Shown in pieces: positions 10,391 through 18,099 of a stretch of DNA of 64,000 nt. Numbering within the stretch: position 1 is the first letter of the stretch; the number at the start of each line of letters is the position of its first letter. The position numbers and the translations under genes are program-made. The DNA comes from Simkaniaceae bacterium (GTDB lineage Bacteria > Chlamydiota > Chlamydiia > Chlamydiales > JACRBE01), in assembly GCA_022763045.1 (NCBI GenBank), contig JALEGI010000008.1, positions 1 to 64,000 of the forward strand. The letters run 5' to 3'. The notes below the pieces were generated by a model. That model was not told the DNA's origin, did no database searches, and saw only the letters and a program-made list of their open reading frames with translations.

Positions 10391-10864
10391 ATGACCCGTT
10401 CAGGTTCAGTTGGAGCACCACGAGTGCTCAATCCTAGTGGCGCAACTGAAAGGCTAAGAGGAACAGGAAGAAGAAGAAGAAGAAGAAGAAGTGCTGAGGG
10501 CCGTCTTCGTAGAGTAGAGGGCGCAGCAGGAGGGCCAAGTAGCCCATTATTTATGCCCAATAGGGAGCAACTTAGACAACCACTTATTAGAGCCCATGGG
10601 CCTTCTGCCTACATCCATCGACAAGAAAATCACGATGATGCGGCTGGTACCATTAAGGTCGTCTACAAATATCTGAGTTGTGTCGAGCAGAAAAAATCGA
10701 GCTGCGCGCGCGTTGTTGCATTTGTTGCAATACTCATGACGATTGGTCTTGTATGGTGCGCAAGAAACTTCCGCTCTTACGTCTTAGACCATAAGGTCGT
10801 CGAGGTTGAAGTGGAGCGCGAAGCTCTCTTTGATCGTAAGACTCAGGCCTATCAGTCGCTATAA
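10391..10864 (+). CDS. Small single-pass membrane protein with arginine run
   Basis: A 157-residue protein of no recognised family. The ATG at 10391 has a good GGAGA six bases upstream; a longer reading from a TTG at 10361 lacks this. The N-terminal half is very basic, with seven consecutive arginines encoded by an AGA microsatellite at about 10466-10491. One hydrophobic segment (VVAFVAILMTIGLVW), about two thirds along, is a likely membrane span, and an acidic coil follows. It lacks an N-terminal signal peptide, so the basic half would probably face the cytoplasm. It is transcribed divergently from the DUF3638 gene, and its last six bases overlap the end of the HD-domain gene on the other strand. 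Confidence 0.7.
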   Translation: MTRSGSVGAPRVLNPSGATERLRGTGRRRRRRRSAEGRLRRVEGAAGGPSSPLFMPNREQLRQPLIRAHGPSAYIHRQENHDDAAGTIKVVYKYLSCVEQKKSSCARVVAFVAILMTIGLVWCARNFRSYVLDHKVVEVEVEREALFDRKTQAYQSL

Positions 10865-11950
10865 GACCGGCGTATCTTTCAAAATACGCTCTTTATCCGA
10901 TGGCTGGGGAAACTCAGCCATGTGTTTTAACGCCCATCCTTGGTTCACCATGTTCCGATCAGCGATAAACTCTTCGCGCAACTTTTGATCTATTTCTGTT
11001 AGCCTTACCACTTTCCCCTCTTTGTTTATGAGTGGGTTGATGCCGCGAAAGCGCCCGACGTAGATGGTATCTGCCTCTTCGTGGTCAACGATTTGAAATA
11101 GCGAATTGACTTTCGTCAAAAGCCCCATGCGCTGAGTGATGAAGGGATCAGCCGAGCGCTTGAGCTTATTCCAGACGCTATCATCTGTGCCAAAGTGGAT
11201 CTCATCATGGGTGATGAGCCCTATTTCGCGTGCACGCAAGATGGCGTCAGCCAGACAGCGCGAGGCGGTGTGATTATCTGGACAGCCCCAGGTGTTTTTT
11301 GTCATGAACATCGAAAAGCGAACAATTTTTGCCATTAGCTCTGGGTTGGTGCCAATCCACTGACCATCAGTAAATTTGAGATCGGAGAGTAAATCGAGAG
11401 CTTCAACTTTAGTGATGAAGTTTTTCAGATAGGCCCCTTGGATGTTATAGTCAATGCGATCTGCACACAAGTTAGGCAATGGCTGCTCAAGGGCTGGGAA
11501 GTTTTCAAAAGTGGGCTCGACCTTGTCTAAGCTGATGCCGTGCTTTGCTAAAATAGCGGCAATACCTGACTGGCGCAAAAACTGTTTGTGGATAGAGTTT
11601 TGGTAGTCTTTTTCCTGGTGCTCTTTGTCGAAAATCCAATCGCCTACATGGGAGAAAATGGTGTGGGAGACGTCGTGCAGCAGTCCTGAAATTTGCTCAA
11701 GTAGGGGGCGATTTTTGATGCGTAGAATTGCAAAGACTCCCATCGAGTGGTCGAAGCGGGTGTACTCTTCATTGTGATCACTTGCGTAGTAAGAGACGCC
11801 GTACTGGTGGATATTTTTTAGTCTTTGAACGGGCTCTGATTTGATGAGCTCGAGTAAAACAGGCTCGTTGACCTCAAGCTCTCCATAGAAAGTTTCAATC
11901 GTTTCACAAAATGCTAGAAGGGGTAGCAAAAGTAGTAAAAGAGTACGCAT
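10859..11950 (-). CDS. HD-domain phosphohydrolase (dNTPase/SAMHD1-like) with signal peptide
   Basis: A 363-residue HD-superfamily protein of the dGTPase/SAMHD1-like branch. The metal-binding set is visible from the ATG at 11950: H68 in RFDHSMG, H92-D93 in LLHDVSHTIFSH, and D164 in CADRIDY. The family hydrolyses deoxynucleoside triphosphates or other phosphoesters; the substrate cannot be read from the sequence. The N-terminus (MRTLLLLLLPLLAFCE) is a strong hydrophobic signal, which is unusual because such enzymes normally act in the cytoplasm. A Cys at 15 is preceded by Phe, so a lipoprotein box is not convincing. In-frame TTG and GTG codons at 11962 and 11959 are less likely starts. It lies 19 bases downstream of the MFS gene and may be in one operon with it. 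Confidence 0.85.
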   Translation of the reverse strand: MRTLLLLLLPLLAFCETIETFYGELEVNEPVLLELIKSEPVQRLKNIHQYGVSYYASDHNEEYTRFDHSMGVFAILRIKNRPLLEQISGLLHDVSHTIFSHVGDWIFDKEHQEKDYQNSIHKQFLRQSGIAAILAKHGISLDKVEPTFENFPALEQPLPNLCADRIDYNIQGAYLKNFITKVEALDLLSDLKFTDGQWIGTNPELMAKIVRFSMFMTKNTWGCPDNHTASRCLADAILRAREIGLITHDEIHFGTDDSVWNKLKRSADPFITQRMGLLTKVNSLFQIVDHEEADTIYVGRFRGINPLINKEGKVVRLTEIDQKLREEFIADRNMVNQGWALKHMAEFPQPSDKERILKDTPVL

Positions 11951-11969
11951 AGATCTCACCAAAATTTAA

Positions 11970-13169
11970 TTAAGGAGAGATCGTACCAACTTCTTGAGTT
12001 TTTGGATAGAGAACAAAAAGGGCGAGCAGAGCTGCTCCAGAGATGTAAAATGCAGGAGCGAGCTTCATTCCAAAGGAGCCAAAAAGGAGAAAGGAGATAG
12101 AAATCGCGGGATCAGAGATAAACTTTTTGCCAGCCATTTTTCCCATGGCAACAGTGAAGAATCGATCGCGACCTCCCGCCTCACTCCTACACCAATTTTG
12201 GTAGCCCACTGAGGCTCCCAGGCCAAGAATAATTAATGCGAGGCGAGCGATTAATATCCGCTCAAGGCTGGGAACCTCAAGCATGAGAAAAAGCGGAATT
12301 GAAAAGAGGGCAAGCCCTGCAATCGACCACACCATCAGCCGCCTTTGGCCAACAAGATAAGCAACACCGCCAAGAATTGGCAGTAGGACAAGGTCAAAAC
12401 ATGAGAGCCCAAGATGCATGACCATCATGTCGCTTTTCGTCCAGCTGCTGACAAGAGGGATGTAGCTGTTCATCATCTCCATAACAACGCGGCAATTGAC
12501 GCAGATGAGTCCGGTCACAATGGCAATTGAGAGCATTCCCCTAAAATTGGGTAGAGTGAAGGGACGCATTTCAATGCGCTCAGTCTCCTCAACGCGCAGT
12601 CTTAGCATCAGGCCACATAGGCCAAGACCTCCTCCAATAATGAAGGGCAGTCGCCAGAGCGCCTCAATTTTTCCACTGACCGCAAGAAGTGTCACCGCTG
12701 CCGAGGCAATGATCACGCCGCCCATGCTCGACATCTCATATAAACAGCTTGCCCATCCCCTGCGCTTTTCTTCGGTCGCATCGAGGGCAAAAAGTGGAGC
12801 TGCAGTCGACTCAATGGAGGCAAATAAACCGCTCAGCGCGCGGAAAAGGTTAAGGACAATCGGGGCCATCACTCCAATGTCAGACCATAAAGGAGTGAGC
12901 CCGATGCCGAGGGTCACCCCACTCATCCCGACCAAAGAGAGGAGCAAAATTTTACGCATCGACATCTTGTGCCCATAGCGGCGAATTACCCAAAAGGCGA
13001 TGGGCTGCATCACCACGCTATAGGGCACGTAGGCCAAGACAAGCGCAGTGATGTAGGTCACTTCAGGATAAAACTGCTGGGCGACAAAGGGGATAATGAG
13101 CGCATAGAGCGCTTTGTCATAGTGATCGAGAAAATTGCCTAGGATGGCAGCCCAAAATTGCCGATTCAT
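11970..13169 (-). CDS. Major facilitator superfamily transporter
   Basis: A 399-residue, roughly 12-segment membrane carrier. The opening NRQFWAAILGNFLDHYDKAL resembles the GNFLEWYDF start of the metabolite:H+ symporter (ProP/KgtP-like) branch, and RRYGHKMSMRK occupies the place of the loop 2-3 motif. Such carriers import osmolytes or organic acids with protons; the substrate here is unknown. The ATG at 13169 is chosen because a plausible -35/-10 pair at 13177-13205 would start transcription almost exactly there, so the in-frame GTG at 13178 would lie upstream of the RNA. It is followed closely by the exported HD-domain gene on the same strand. Confidence 0.85.
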   Translation of the reverse strand: MNRQFWAAILGNFLDHYDKALYALIIPFVAQQFYPEVTYITALVLAYVPYSVVMQPIAFWVIRRYGHKMSMRKILLLSLVGMSGVTLGIGLTPLWSDIGVMAPIVLNLFRALSGLFASIESTAAPLFALDATEEKRRGWASCLYEMSSMGGVIIASAAVTLLAVSGKIEALWRLPFIIGGGLGLCGLMLRLRVEETERIEMRPFTLPNFRGMLSIAIVTGLICVNCRVVMEMMNSYIPLVSSWTKSDMMVMHLGLSCFDLVLLPILGGVAYLVGQRRLMVWSIAGLALFSIPLFLMLEVPSLERILIARLALIILGLGASVGYQNWCRSEAGGRDRFFTVAMGKMAGKKFISDPAISISFLLFGSFGMKLAPAFYISGAALLALFVLYPKTQEVGTISP

Positions 13170-13176
13170 GCCAAGC

Positions 13177-13205
13177 ACTATACATCAGCCATTGATTAAA
13201 CTCAA
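13177..13205 (-). promoter_or_regulatory. Candidate promoter of the MFS gene
   Basis: On the minus strand, TTGAGT (13205-13200), a 17-base spacer and TATAGT (13182-13177) form a good sigma70/sigma66-type promoter. The expected start of transcription, about seven bases past the -10, falls at or within a base or two of the ATG at 13169, so the message may be leaderless. No ribosome binding site is seen. Confidence 0.45.
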
Positions 13206-13298
13206 AAAGGGCCCTGCCATATAAAAGACCTGCTCAACAAGCAATAGAATTTTCCTATCCTTTGCAGGCCTTGTTGTAAAGCTTGTCTGATATGTATA

Positions 13299-14060
13299 CT
13301 ATGACTCGTCCTTTGGATAAAGGACCTTATATCTACCAATGAGTAGATCTTTAACTCTATCAACTAAAGCATCTGTCGACTCAATTGGAAATGCCTTCAA
13401 AATTTCTCTAGCAACAGCTTGGGGAAGGTAGCATTTTCCCTCTTTGTCTAAGCATAACAAATGAGCCTTGTAGTGCTTAAAAATTCTTTCTCCCTCGTGA
13501 GTGAGCGAAGTACGGCCAAAATATTGCCCCTTTAACCAAACAACATAGGCATCGACATCTTCAGCCGATTGATTCATTGCTATTGCTTTGAAATAGTCGG
13601 GCTCCCCACTTTGCACTGTCAAGGCGTCATATTGTCTATAAAGGTGCAAAGGGCGATCGGCAAAACCTTTGACAATAAGGGTTGTGAACTTACACTGCCC
13701 TGGGATAATTGCCTCTTTTAGAACTTTGATCCGCTCAACTAATTCACCAAAAACTTGTGCACGAGGCGTCTCTTTGAGAACCTCTCGATTTAGATGACAA
13801 AAACGGTCGAGTTGATCAGCAAGAAGCTCGCTGGACTTAAAAGAAGGAAAGTGGATGTTACCAAAAAGAGAAATGTCGAACCAACCACTTCGAATTGCAG
13901 TAACACCCGGCGTGATTTGAGGCCTAGTAAGGGTAAATTTCACAGGGAGTGGTGGTGGTGGAGTTGAAGACTCTGCTATTAATCGATCGAAAGCTTCATC
14001 AAGATCTAAAGGCGCTGATATTAACCGATCAAAAGCTGTATCAAGATCTAATTTATTCAA
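13299..14060 (-). CDS. Hypothetical protein with N-terminal 14-residue tandem repeat
   Basis: A 253-residue protein that I do not recognise. It starts at TTG (14060) inside the end of the preceding gene, an 8-base overlap that suggests translational coupling; the next methionine is far inside. Residues 4-31 are two copies of a 14-residue unit, LDLDxAFDRLI plus three residues, matched by a 42-base DNA repeat at 13978-14061. A short proline run follows. The rest resembles the upstream neighbour: AIRSGWFD against AIDSGKWD, LTHEG against LTGEG, and a shared leucine-rich end. The two are probably diverged paralogues. No signal peptide, membrane span or catalytic motif is seen. Confidence 0.65.
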   Translation of the reverse strand: MNKLDLDTAFDRLISAPLDLDEAFDRLIAESSTPPPPLPVKFTLTRPQITPGVTAIRSGWFDISLFGNIHFPSFKSSELLADQLDRFCHLNREVLKETPRAQVFGELVERIKVLKEAIIPGQCKFTTLIVKGFADRPLHLYRQYDALTVQSGEPDYFKAIAMNQSAEDVDAYVVWLKGQYFGRTSLTHEGERIFKHYKAHLLCLDKEGKCYLPQAVAREILKAFPIESTDALVDRVKDLLIGRYKVLYPKDES

Positions 14061-14982
14061 AATTTATCATTCCAGTGGTAAACAGAGTTTGTGCAACAAG
14101 GGATACTGTTTGCTCCTCAACAAGCTTTTTCAAGCGCACATCTAACATAGTAGTGAGATGCAAAAGATTTAAGCCTCTAAACTTTGGGGGAAAGAGTTCC
14201 AGTAAGTAATTACAAATATTCTTGATCAGTCCAAATGTGCCATCATTTTTCAGATCGAGCTCTGCAACGTTGTACAATTCTAACACATGTGCATGACAGG
14301 ATTCTACACGGCCATTGTAAACCTCACGCAAATGCACCGCAAAACCCTCGCCAGTGAGAAAGTGCGGGGACTTCTCAAGCCTTCCCATGGTTCGAAAAAA
14401 ATTTTTACGGTCGTCTTCGATCATTAGGGAAAGGTTTTTTGCCAATCTAGTAAGAACCGGATCGTAGCAGCCGGCGTTGATGAGACCTAATGGGGGGTAT
14501 GCTGAATCTTTAGCAACCTGCTTGAGTCTCTCAAACCGCGCAGTAAAATGCTGATTCATTAAATGGGCATCCAGAGTCGCAAAAGTCTTAGCCTTTCGCA
14601 CTTTTAGCTCAACTAGATATTGTTGAAAAGTGGGGGCTGCTTCAATATCTGTTTCTGGCAAAAATGGAATGATAACTGCATCCCATTTACCGCTATCTAT
14701 TGCTGAAAGCCGGGGGTCTGTATCCACTCTCTTTGAGGCGAGTTTAGCAGCAGGCACTCGGTGCAGGGCAATAGATGGTTTAGCTCTGCGTGCACGCTTT
14801 AATGCTGAAGACATTTCTCTGTGCAATGTTTTTTTCGTGACATTTTCAAAGAGTTTAGGAAATCGACTAAAAAGATCTATCTTGATTGTATCATAGGCGG
14901 TCCCCCTTTTTGGAGCCCCATGACTTTTGAAATAGCAATCGAGAGCACGCCTGTGCTCAGAAGTCCAAGCTGAAGCCTCCAT
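14053..14982 (-). CDS. Hypothetical protein, paralogue of the downstream gene
   Basis: A 309-residue protein of no recognised family. The ATG at 14982 is preceded by AGGGGAA at good spacing. The first 70 residues are basic and helical, beginning WTSEHRRALDCYF and ending in SSALKRARR; the pattern loosely recalls a Myb/SANT-like DNA-binding domain, but this is weak. The rest shows scattered similarity to the gene directly downstream, which it overlaps by 8 bases. The FMN reductase gene lies 9 bases upstream, so all three are probably one operon. There is no export signal. Confidence 0.7.
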   Translation of the reverse strand: MEASAWTSEHRRALDCYFKSHGAPKRGTAYDTIKIDLFSRFPKLFENVTKKTLHREMSSALKRARRAKPSIALHRVPAAKLASKRVDTDPRLSAIDSGKWDAVIIPFLPETDIEAAPTFQQYLVELKVRKAKTFATLDAHLMNQHFTARFERLKQVAKDSAYPPLGLINAGCYDPVLTRLAKNLSLMIEDDRKNFFRTMGRLEKSPHFLTGEGFAVHLREVYNGRVESCHAHVLELYNVAELDLKNDGTFGLIKNICNYLLELFPPKFRGLNLLHLTTMLDVRLKKLVEEQTVSLVAQTLFTTGMINFE

Positions 14983-14991
14983 TTGATTCCC

Positions 14992-15549
14992 CTAAAGCTT
15001 TGCCAGCAGCTGCTGCATCACTGCAACTAACTTTTCGCGATCTTTCTCTTCAGAAAATCCGGTGTGGGAAATTTTTTTGAACGCGCTTGGGAGACAGAAA
15101 AACTTTGGGATGACATTGACGCCCATTGTCATGAGCATACTGCGAACAACATAGACGCTATGGCGTCCACCCATAAAGCCGGGAGAGGCAGAGATCAGGG
15201 CGACCGTCTTGTCTTGATAGGCAGCAAGAGGCGGCTCATCTTCACTCTCGCTTCGAGAGACCCAATCGAGGGTGTTTTTTAAAAGTGGCGTGATGCAAAA
15301 GTTGTATTCAGGTGTTGCAATTACAAGAGCATCGTGCTCAAGAAAGAGTTTTTTGAGCTCTTGCGCCTTTTCGGGCATCCCCTCACCTTTTTCCAAGTCA
15401 CCGTTATAAATGGGCATGGGGTAATCGGCGAGGTCAATCCAGGTGACACTGCCACCGAGCTCTTTTAAAACTTCTGCTGCTTGCTTGGATAACATCTTAT
15501 TGACAGATTCTTTGCGAGAGCTGCCTGAGAATACGAGTACTTTTTTCAT
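14992..15549 (-). CDS. NADPH-dependent FMN reductase family protein
   Basis: A 185-residue flavodoxin-fold oxidoreductase. The phosphate-binding loop reads FSGSSRKESVNKML near the N-terminus, and the signature TPEYNFCITPLLKNTLDW lies in the middle, as in the ArsH/ChrR/azoreductase-like FMN_red family. Members use NAD(P)H to reduce FMN, quinones, azo dyes or metal oxyanions in the cytoplasm; the natural substrate is unknown. The ATG at 15549 is preceded by AGGTG. It is first in a probable operon with the two hypothetical paralogues. The length is normal for the family. Confidence 0.9.
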   Translation of the reverse strand: MKKVLVFSGSSRKESVNKMLSKQAAEVLKELGGSVTWIDLADYPMPIYNGDLEKGEGMPEKAQELKKLFLEHDALVIATPEYNFCITPLLKNTLDWVSRSESEDEPPLAAYQDKTVALISASPGFMGGRHSVYVVRSMLMTMGVNVIPKFFCLPSAFKKISHTGFSEEKDREKLVAVMQQLLAKL

Positions 15550-15589
15550 GCACCTAGTTTAAATAAGGTGAAATTTTTTCTCGACTCTT

Positions 15590-15736
15590 TTATGAAAAAA
15601 CAGGGTTTTTACCCATTTTTTGACATGAAAAGCTGCTTTTGAGCTGCTCGACGTGCTTTTCAAAAATGGTTGCGAATTGCTTTTCATTGGCAAAAAGCGC
15701 TAAATTGATCAAAAGTAAAGCAAGAAACTTTTTCAT
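15590..15736 (-). CDS. Small putative secreted peptide
   Basis: A 48-residue reading frame starting MKKFLALLLINLALFANEK, which is a typical signal peptide with cleavage possible after LFA. The remaining 30 residues (EKQFATIFEKHVEQL and so on) are charged and match nothing I know. The ATG at 15736 has no clear ribosome binding site, and its upstream region overlaps the start region of the divergent exonuclease. It could be a real small exported protein or a chance frame. Confidence 0.4.
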   Translation of the reverse strand: MKKFLALLLINLALFANEKQFATIFEKHVEQLKSSFSCQKMGKNPVFS

Positions 15737-15756
15737 AGGAAGCGGAGTATAGCGCT

Positions 15757-16260
15757 GTGAGTCAAATCTTAGCAATCGATATTGAAACGAGCGGGCCATC
15801 GATGGTCAAGCATGGGATTTTGAGCATTGGGGCGATTGCGGGTAGTGACGCATTCGAAGTGAATATTGCTCTTGAGGGGCGCGAGTACGACACTCTTTGT
15901 CTGGAGCAGTTTTGGAAGCGCCACCCAAAGGCGCATGCGCATGTAACCAAAGATCCACTTGCTCCGAAGGAGGCCATGGCGCGCTTTGCCGCTTTTCTCG
16001 ATCGGCACAATCGAGCGATGATTGTCTCTGACAATCCAAGCTTTGATATTGGGTGGCTCAACTTGTACCTGGCACTCTACACTGAGCGGCTACCTATCAA
16101 CTACACCTCTGGTGGGGAGCACCGAATGATTTGGGATGCGGGAACAATTGAGGAGCTGTGGTGGTGTGAAAAGCCCAAGTCTTTGCACACGCCGCTAAGC
16201 GATGCGAAAAAAATTGCTGAGGTGTTTAAAGCGCAAAGGAGACATTTTTCAATACGTTGA
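15757..16260 (+). CDS. DEDDh-type 3'-5' exonuclease
   Basis: A 167-residue protein of the RNase T/DnaQ-like exonuclease fold. The motifs are visible: Exo I as AIDIETSGPS (D8, E10), Exo II with DNPSFDIGWL, and Exo III as LHTPLSDAKKIAE with the His-x4-Asp spacing of the DEDDh class. It resembles compact single-domain exonucleases of the 3'-5' exoribonuclease Rv2179c-like group; the substrate (RNA or DNA ends) cannot be decided. The start is GTG at 15757, supported by GGAAGCGGAG just upstream. Its 3' end overlaps the oppositely oriented PAQR gene by 35 bases. Confidence 0.85.
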   Translation: MSQILAIDIETSGPSMVKHGILSIGAIAGSDAFEVNIALEGREYDTLCLEQFWKRHPKAHAHVTKDPLAPKEAMARFAAFLDRHNRAMIVSDNPSFDIGWLNLYLALYTERLPINYTSGGEHRMIWDAGTIEELWWCEKPKSLHTPLSDAKKIAEVFKAQRRHFSIR

Positions 16261-16909
16261 GAATTGAGGCGTAGTGGCAGATAGAGCCGAGCAGAACAAA
16301 GATGTGCCAGATCGAGTGGCTGAAGGGGACATTTTTGAGCGAGTAAAAGATGGTTCCGCTGGTATAAAAGAGCCCACCTGCCATGAGCCAGATAAGACTT
16401 GGGCCGGGTAGGGCTGCTGTGAGGGGCTTTGCGGCAATCACAATGAGCCATCCCATTAGCAGATAAAAGAGCGTGGAGATCCACCCGCCGTTTTTCAGGC
16501 GAAAGCACTTCACCACTATGCCAATGAAGGCAAGCCCCCAAACGAGCCCAAAGAGCGTCCATCCCCACGGACCTCGCAGGGGGCCGAAGGTAAATGGGGT
16601 GTAGGTGCCTGCAATCAGTAGGTAGATGCAGACGTGATCAAGAATGCGAAAAATCCGTTTTGTGGGCAGCGAAGGCCACATGTGATAGAGCGTTGAAATC
16701 CCATAGAGCAATGTGAGAGTCGATCCGTAAATGACAGCGCCCGCAGTAATGAGCGGATTTGTGTAGAGATAGGCAACAATAGATAAGATAACCAGGCCTG
16801 CGATGGAAAAGACAAATCCAATGCCGTGCGTGATGGTGTTTGCGACCTCTTCGCGAAAAGATTGGCCAGAAATTGGACACTTTTCTTGTGTGACAATTAG
16901 CGAATTCAT
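16226..16909 (-). CDS. Hemolysin III / PAQR family membrane protein
   Basis: A 227-residue protein with about seven membrane spans. Conserved PAQR features are present: NTITHGIGFVFS near the N-terminus, STLYH, DHVCIYLLIAGTYTPF, and the late HSIWHIFVLLGS with further histidines that probably bind zinc. Bacterial members are annotated as hemolysin III or YqfA and related to eukaryotic adiponectin/progestin receptors; some may be ceramidase-like hydrolases, but the bacterial function is unsettled. The ATG at 16909 lies only 26 bases from the divergent CFA synthase start, so the two promoters must overlap coding sequence. Its 3' end overlaps the exonuclease gene by 35 bases. Confidence 0.9.
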   Translation of the reverse strand: MNSLIVTQEKCPISGQSFREEVANTITHGIGFVFSIAGLVILSIVAYLYTNPLITAGAVIYGSTLTLLYGISTLYHMWPSLPTKRIFRILDHVCIYLLIAGTYTPFTFGPLRGPWGWTLFGLVWGLAFIGIVVKCFRLKNGGWISTLFYLLMGWLIVIAAKPLTAALPGPSLIWLMAGGLFYTSGTIFYSLKNVPFSHSIWHIFVLLGSICHYASILNVLKNVSFAL

Positions 16910-16914
16910 ATAGT
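16886..16914 (+). promoter_or_regulatory. Candidate promoter of the CFA synthase gene
   Basis: TTGTGT (16886-16891), a 17-base spacer and TATAGT (16909-16914) read toward the CFA synthase gene. The -10 is good (five of six) and the -35 weak. It lies within the first codons of the divergent PAQR gene and would give a leader of about 15 bases containing AAGGTG. Confidence 0.4.
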
Positions 16915-16935
16915 CATTTTAACAAAAGGTGTTTT

Positions 16936-18099
16936 ATGAGGCTAGTCACGATTCTACTTTGCTGCGCACTTACGATTGCACAGGCAGCAACCCCCAAAGA
17001 GGTCATCACAGAGCTTGCTGCGCAAGCAGATATTCAGATTGGCGGCGAGAGGCCGTGGGACATTCAAGTCAATAACGAGGATTTTTACGCGCGTGTTCTG
17101 CGCGATGGCTCACTTGGACTGGGCGAATCTTACATGGCAGGTTGGTGGGATTGCGATGCAATCGATCAGATGATCTACCGAGTTTTGCGCACACGCCTTG
17201 ATAAGCAATTTAAGCCGAGCTGGAAAATGATTTGGGCCTACCTGAAGGTAAAGCTCTTCAATCAACAGACCAAAAGTGGCAGTATGAAGGTGATCGATCA
17301 GCACTACCAGCTGGGCAATGACCTTTTTGTTGAAATGCTCGATGAGCGCATGACCTATAGCTGCGGCTATTGGAAGCGCGCAAACAACTTAAATGAGGCG
17401 CAGGCAGCCAAGTATCAGCTAATTGCCGAAAAGCTCAAGCTCGAACCGGGCATGCGCGTTCTAGATATCGGTTGTGGCTGGGGCGGCTTTGCACACTACA
17501 TCGCTACGAACTATGGCGTTGAAGTTGTCGGCGTCACTCTTTCAGAAAACCAAGCAGAGTTTGGGCGGCAAAGGTGCGTTGGCCTTCCTGTAGAAATTCG
17601 CGTCCAAGACTACCGCGATGTCGATGAGAAGTTTGACAGGGTGGTTGAAATTGGGATGTTTGAACACGTTGGCTCAAAAAACTACCGCACCTTTATGGAA
17701 GTGACCTACCGCTGTCTAAAAGACGATGGGATGCTTATGCTTCACACAATCGGCAACAACCGCACGACAACTGGCGGCGATCCATGGGTTGACCGCTACA
17801 TCTTCCGCGGTGGCCACCTCCCCTCGATTGCCGAAGTTGGCACATCGATTGAGGGGCTATATGTCATGGAAGATTGGCACAATTTTGGCATTGACTACGA
17901 TACAACGCTGCTGGCCTGGCACGACAACTTTGTTCATAATTGGGAAAAGGTCAAGTCAAACTATCCCGATCCCTTTTACAGAATGTGGAACTACTACCTA
18001 CTCAGCTGCGCTGGCGGATTTCGCGCGCGCACTATCCAACTTTGGCAGGTTGTGCTCTCCAAGCGCGGTGTTACGAATGGTTATGAATCTGTGAGATAG
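16936..18099 (+). CDS. cfa: Cyclopropane-fatty-acyl-phospholipid synthase with signal peptide
   Basis: A 387-residue enzyme that transfers a methylene from S-adenosylmethionine to cis double bonds of phospholipid acyl chains. It aligns with E. coli Cfa from GSLGLGESYMAGWWDCD (59-75) onward. It has YSCGYW (141-146), the SAM-binding loop VLDIGCGWGGF (175-185), a VEIGMFEHVG segment and the late GGHLPS. The odd part is the N-terminus: MRLVTILLCCALTIAQAATP looks like a cleavable signal peptide (AQA-A) in place of the short cytosolic leader of E. coli Cfa. This would place the enzyme in the periplasm or outside, where a SAM supply is not obvious. ATG 16936 follows AAGGTG. The 3' end overlaps the histidine kinase gene by 29 bases. 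Confidence 0.93.
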   Translation: MRLVTILLCCALTIAQAATPKEVITELAAQADIQIGGERPWDIQVNNEDFYARVLRDGSLGLGESYMAGWWDCDAIDQMIYRVLRTRLDKQFKPSWKMIWAYLKVKLFNQQTKSGSMKVIDQHYQLGNDLFVEMLDERMTYSCGYWKRANNLNEAQAAKYQLIAEKLKLEPGMRVLDIGCGWGGFAHYIATNYGVEVVGVTLSENQAEFGRQRCVGLPVEIRVQDYRDVDEKFDRVVEIGMFEHVGSKNYRTFMEVTYRCLKDDGMLMLHTIGNNRTTTGGDPWVDRYIFRGGHLPSIAEVGTSIEGLYVMEDWHNFGIDYDTTLLAWHDNFVHNWEKVKSNYPDPFYRMWNYYLLSCAGGFRARTIQLWQVVLSKRGVTNGYESVR

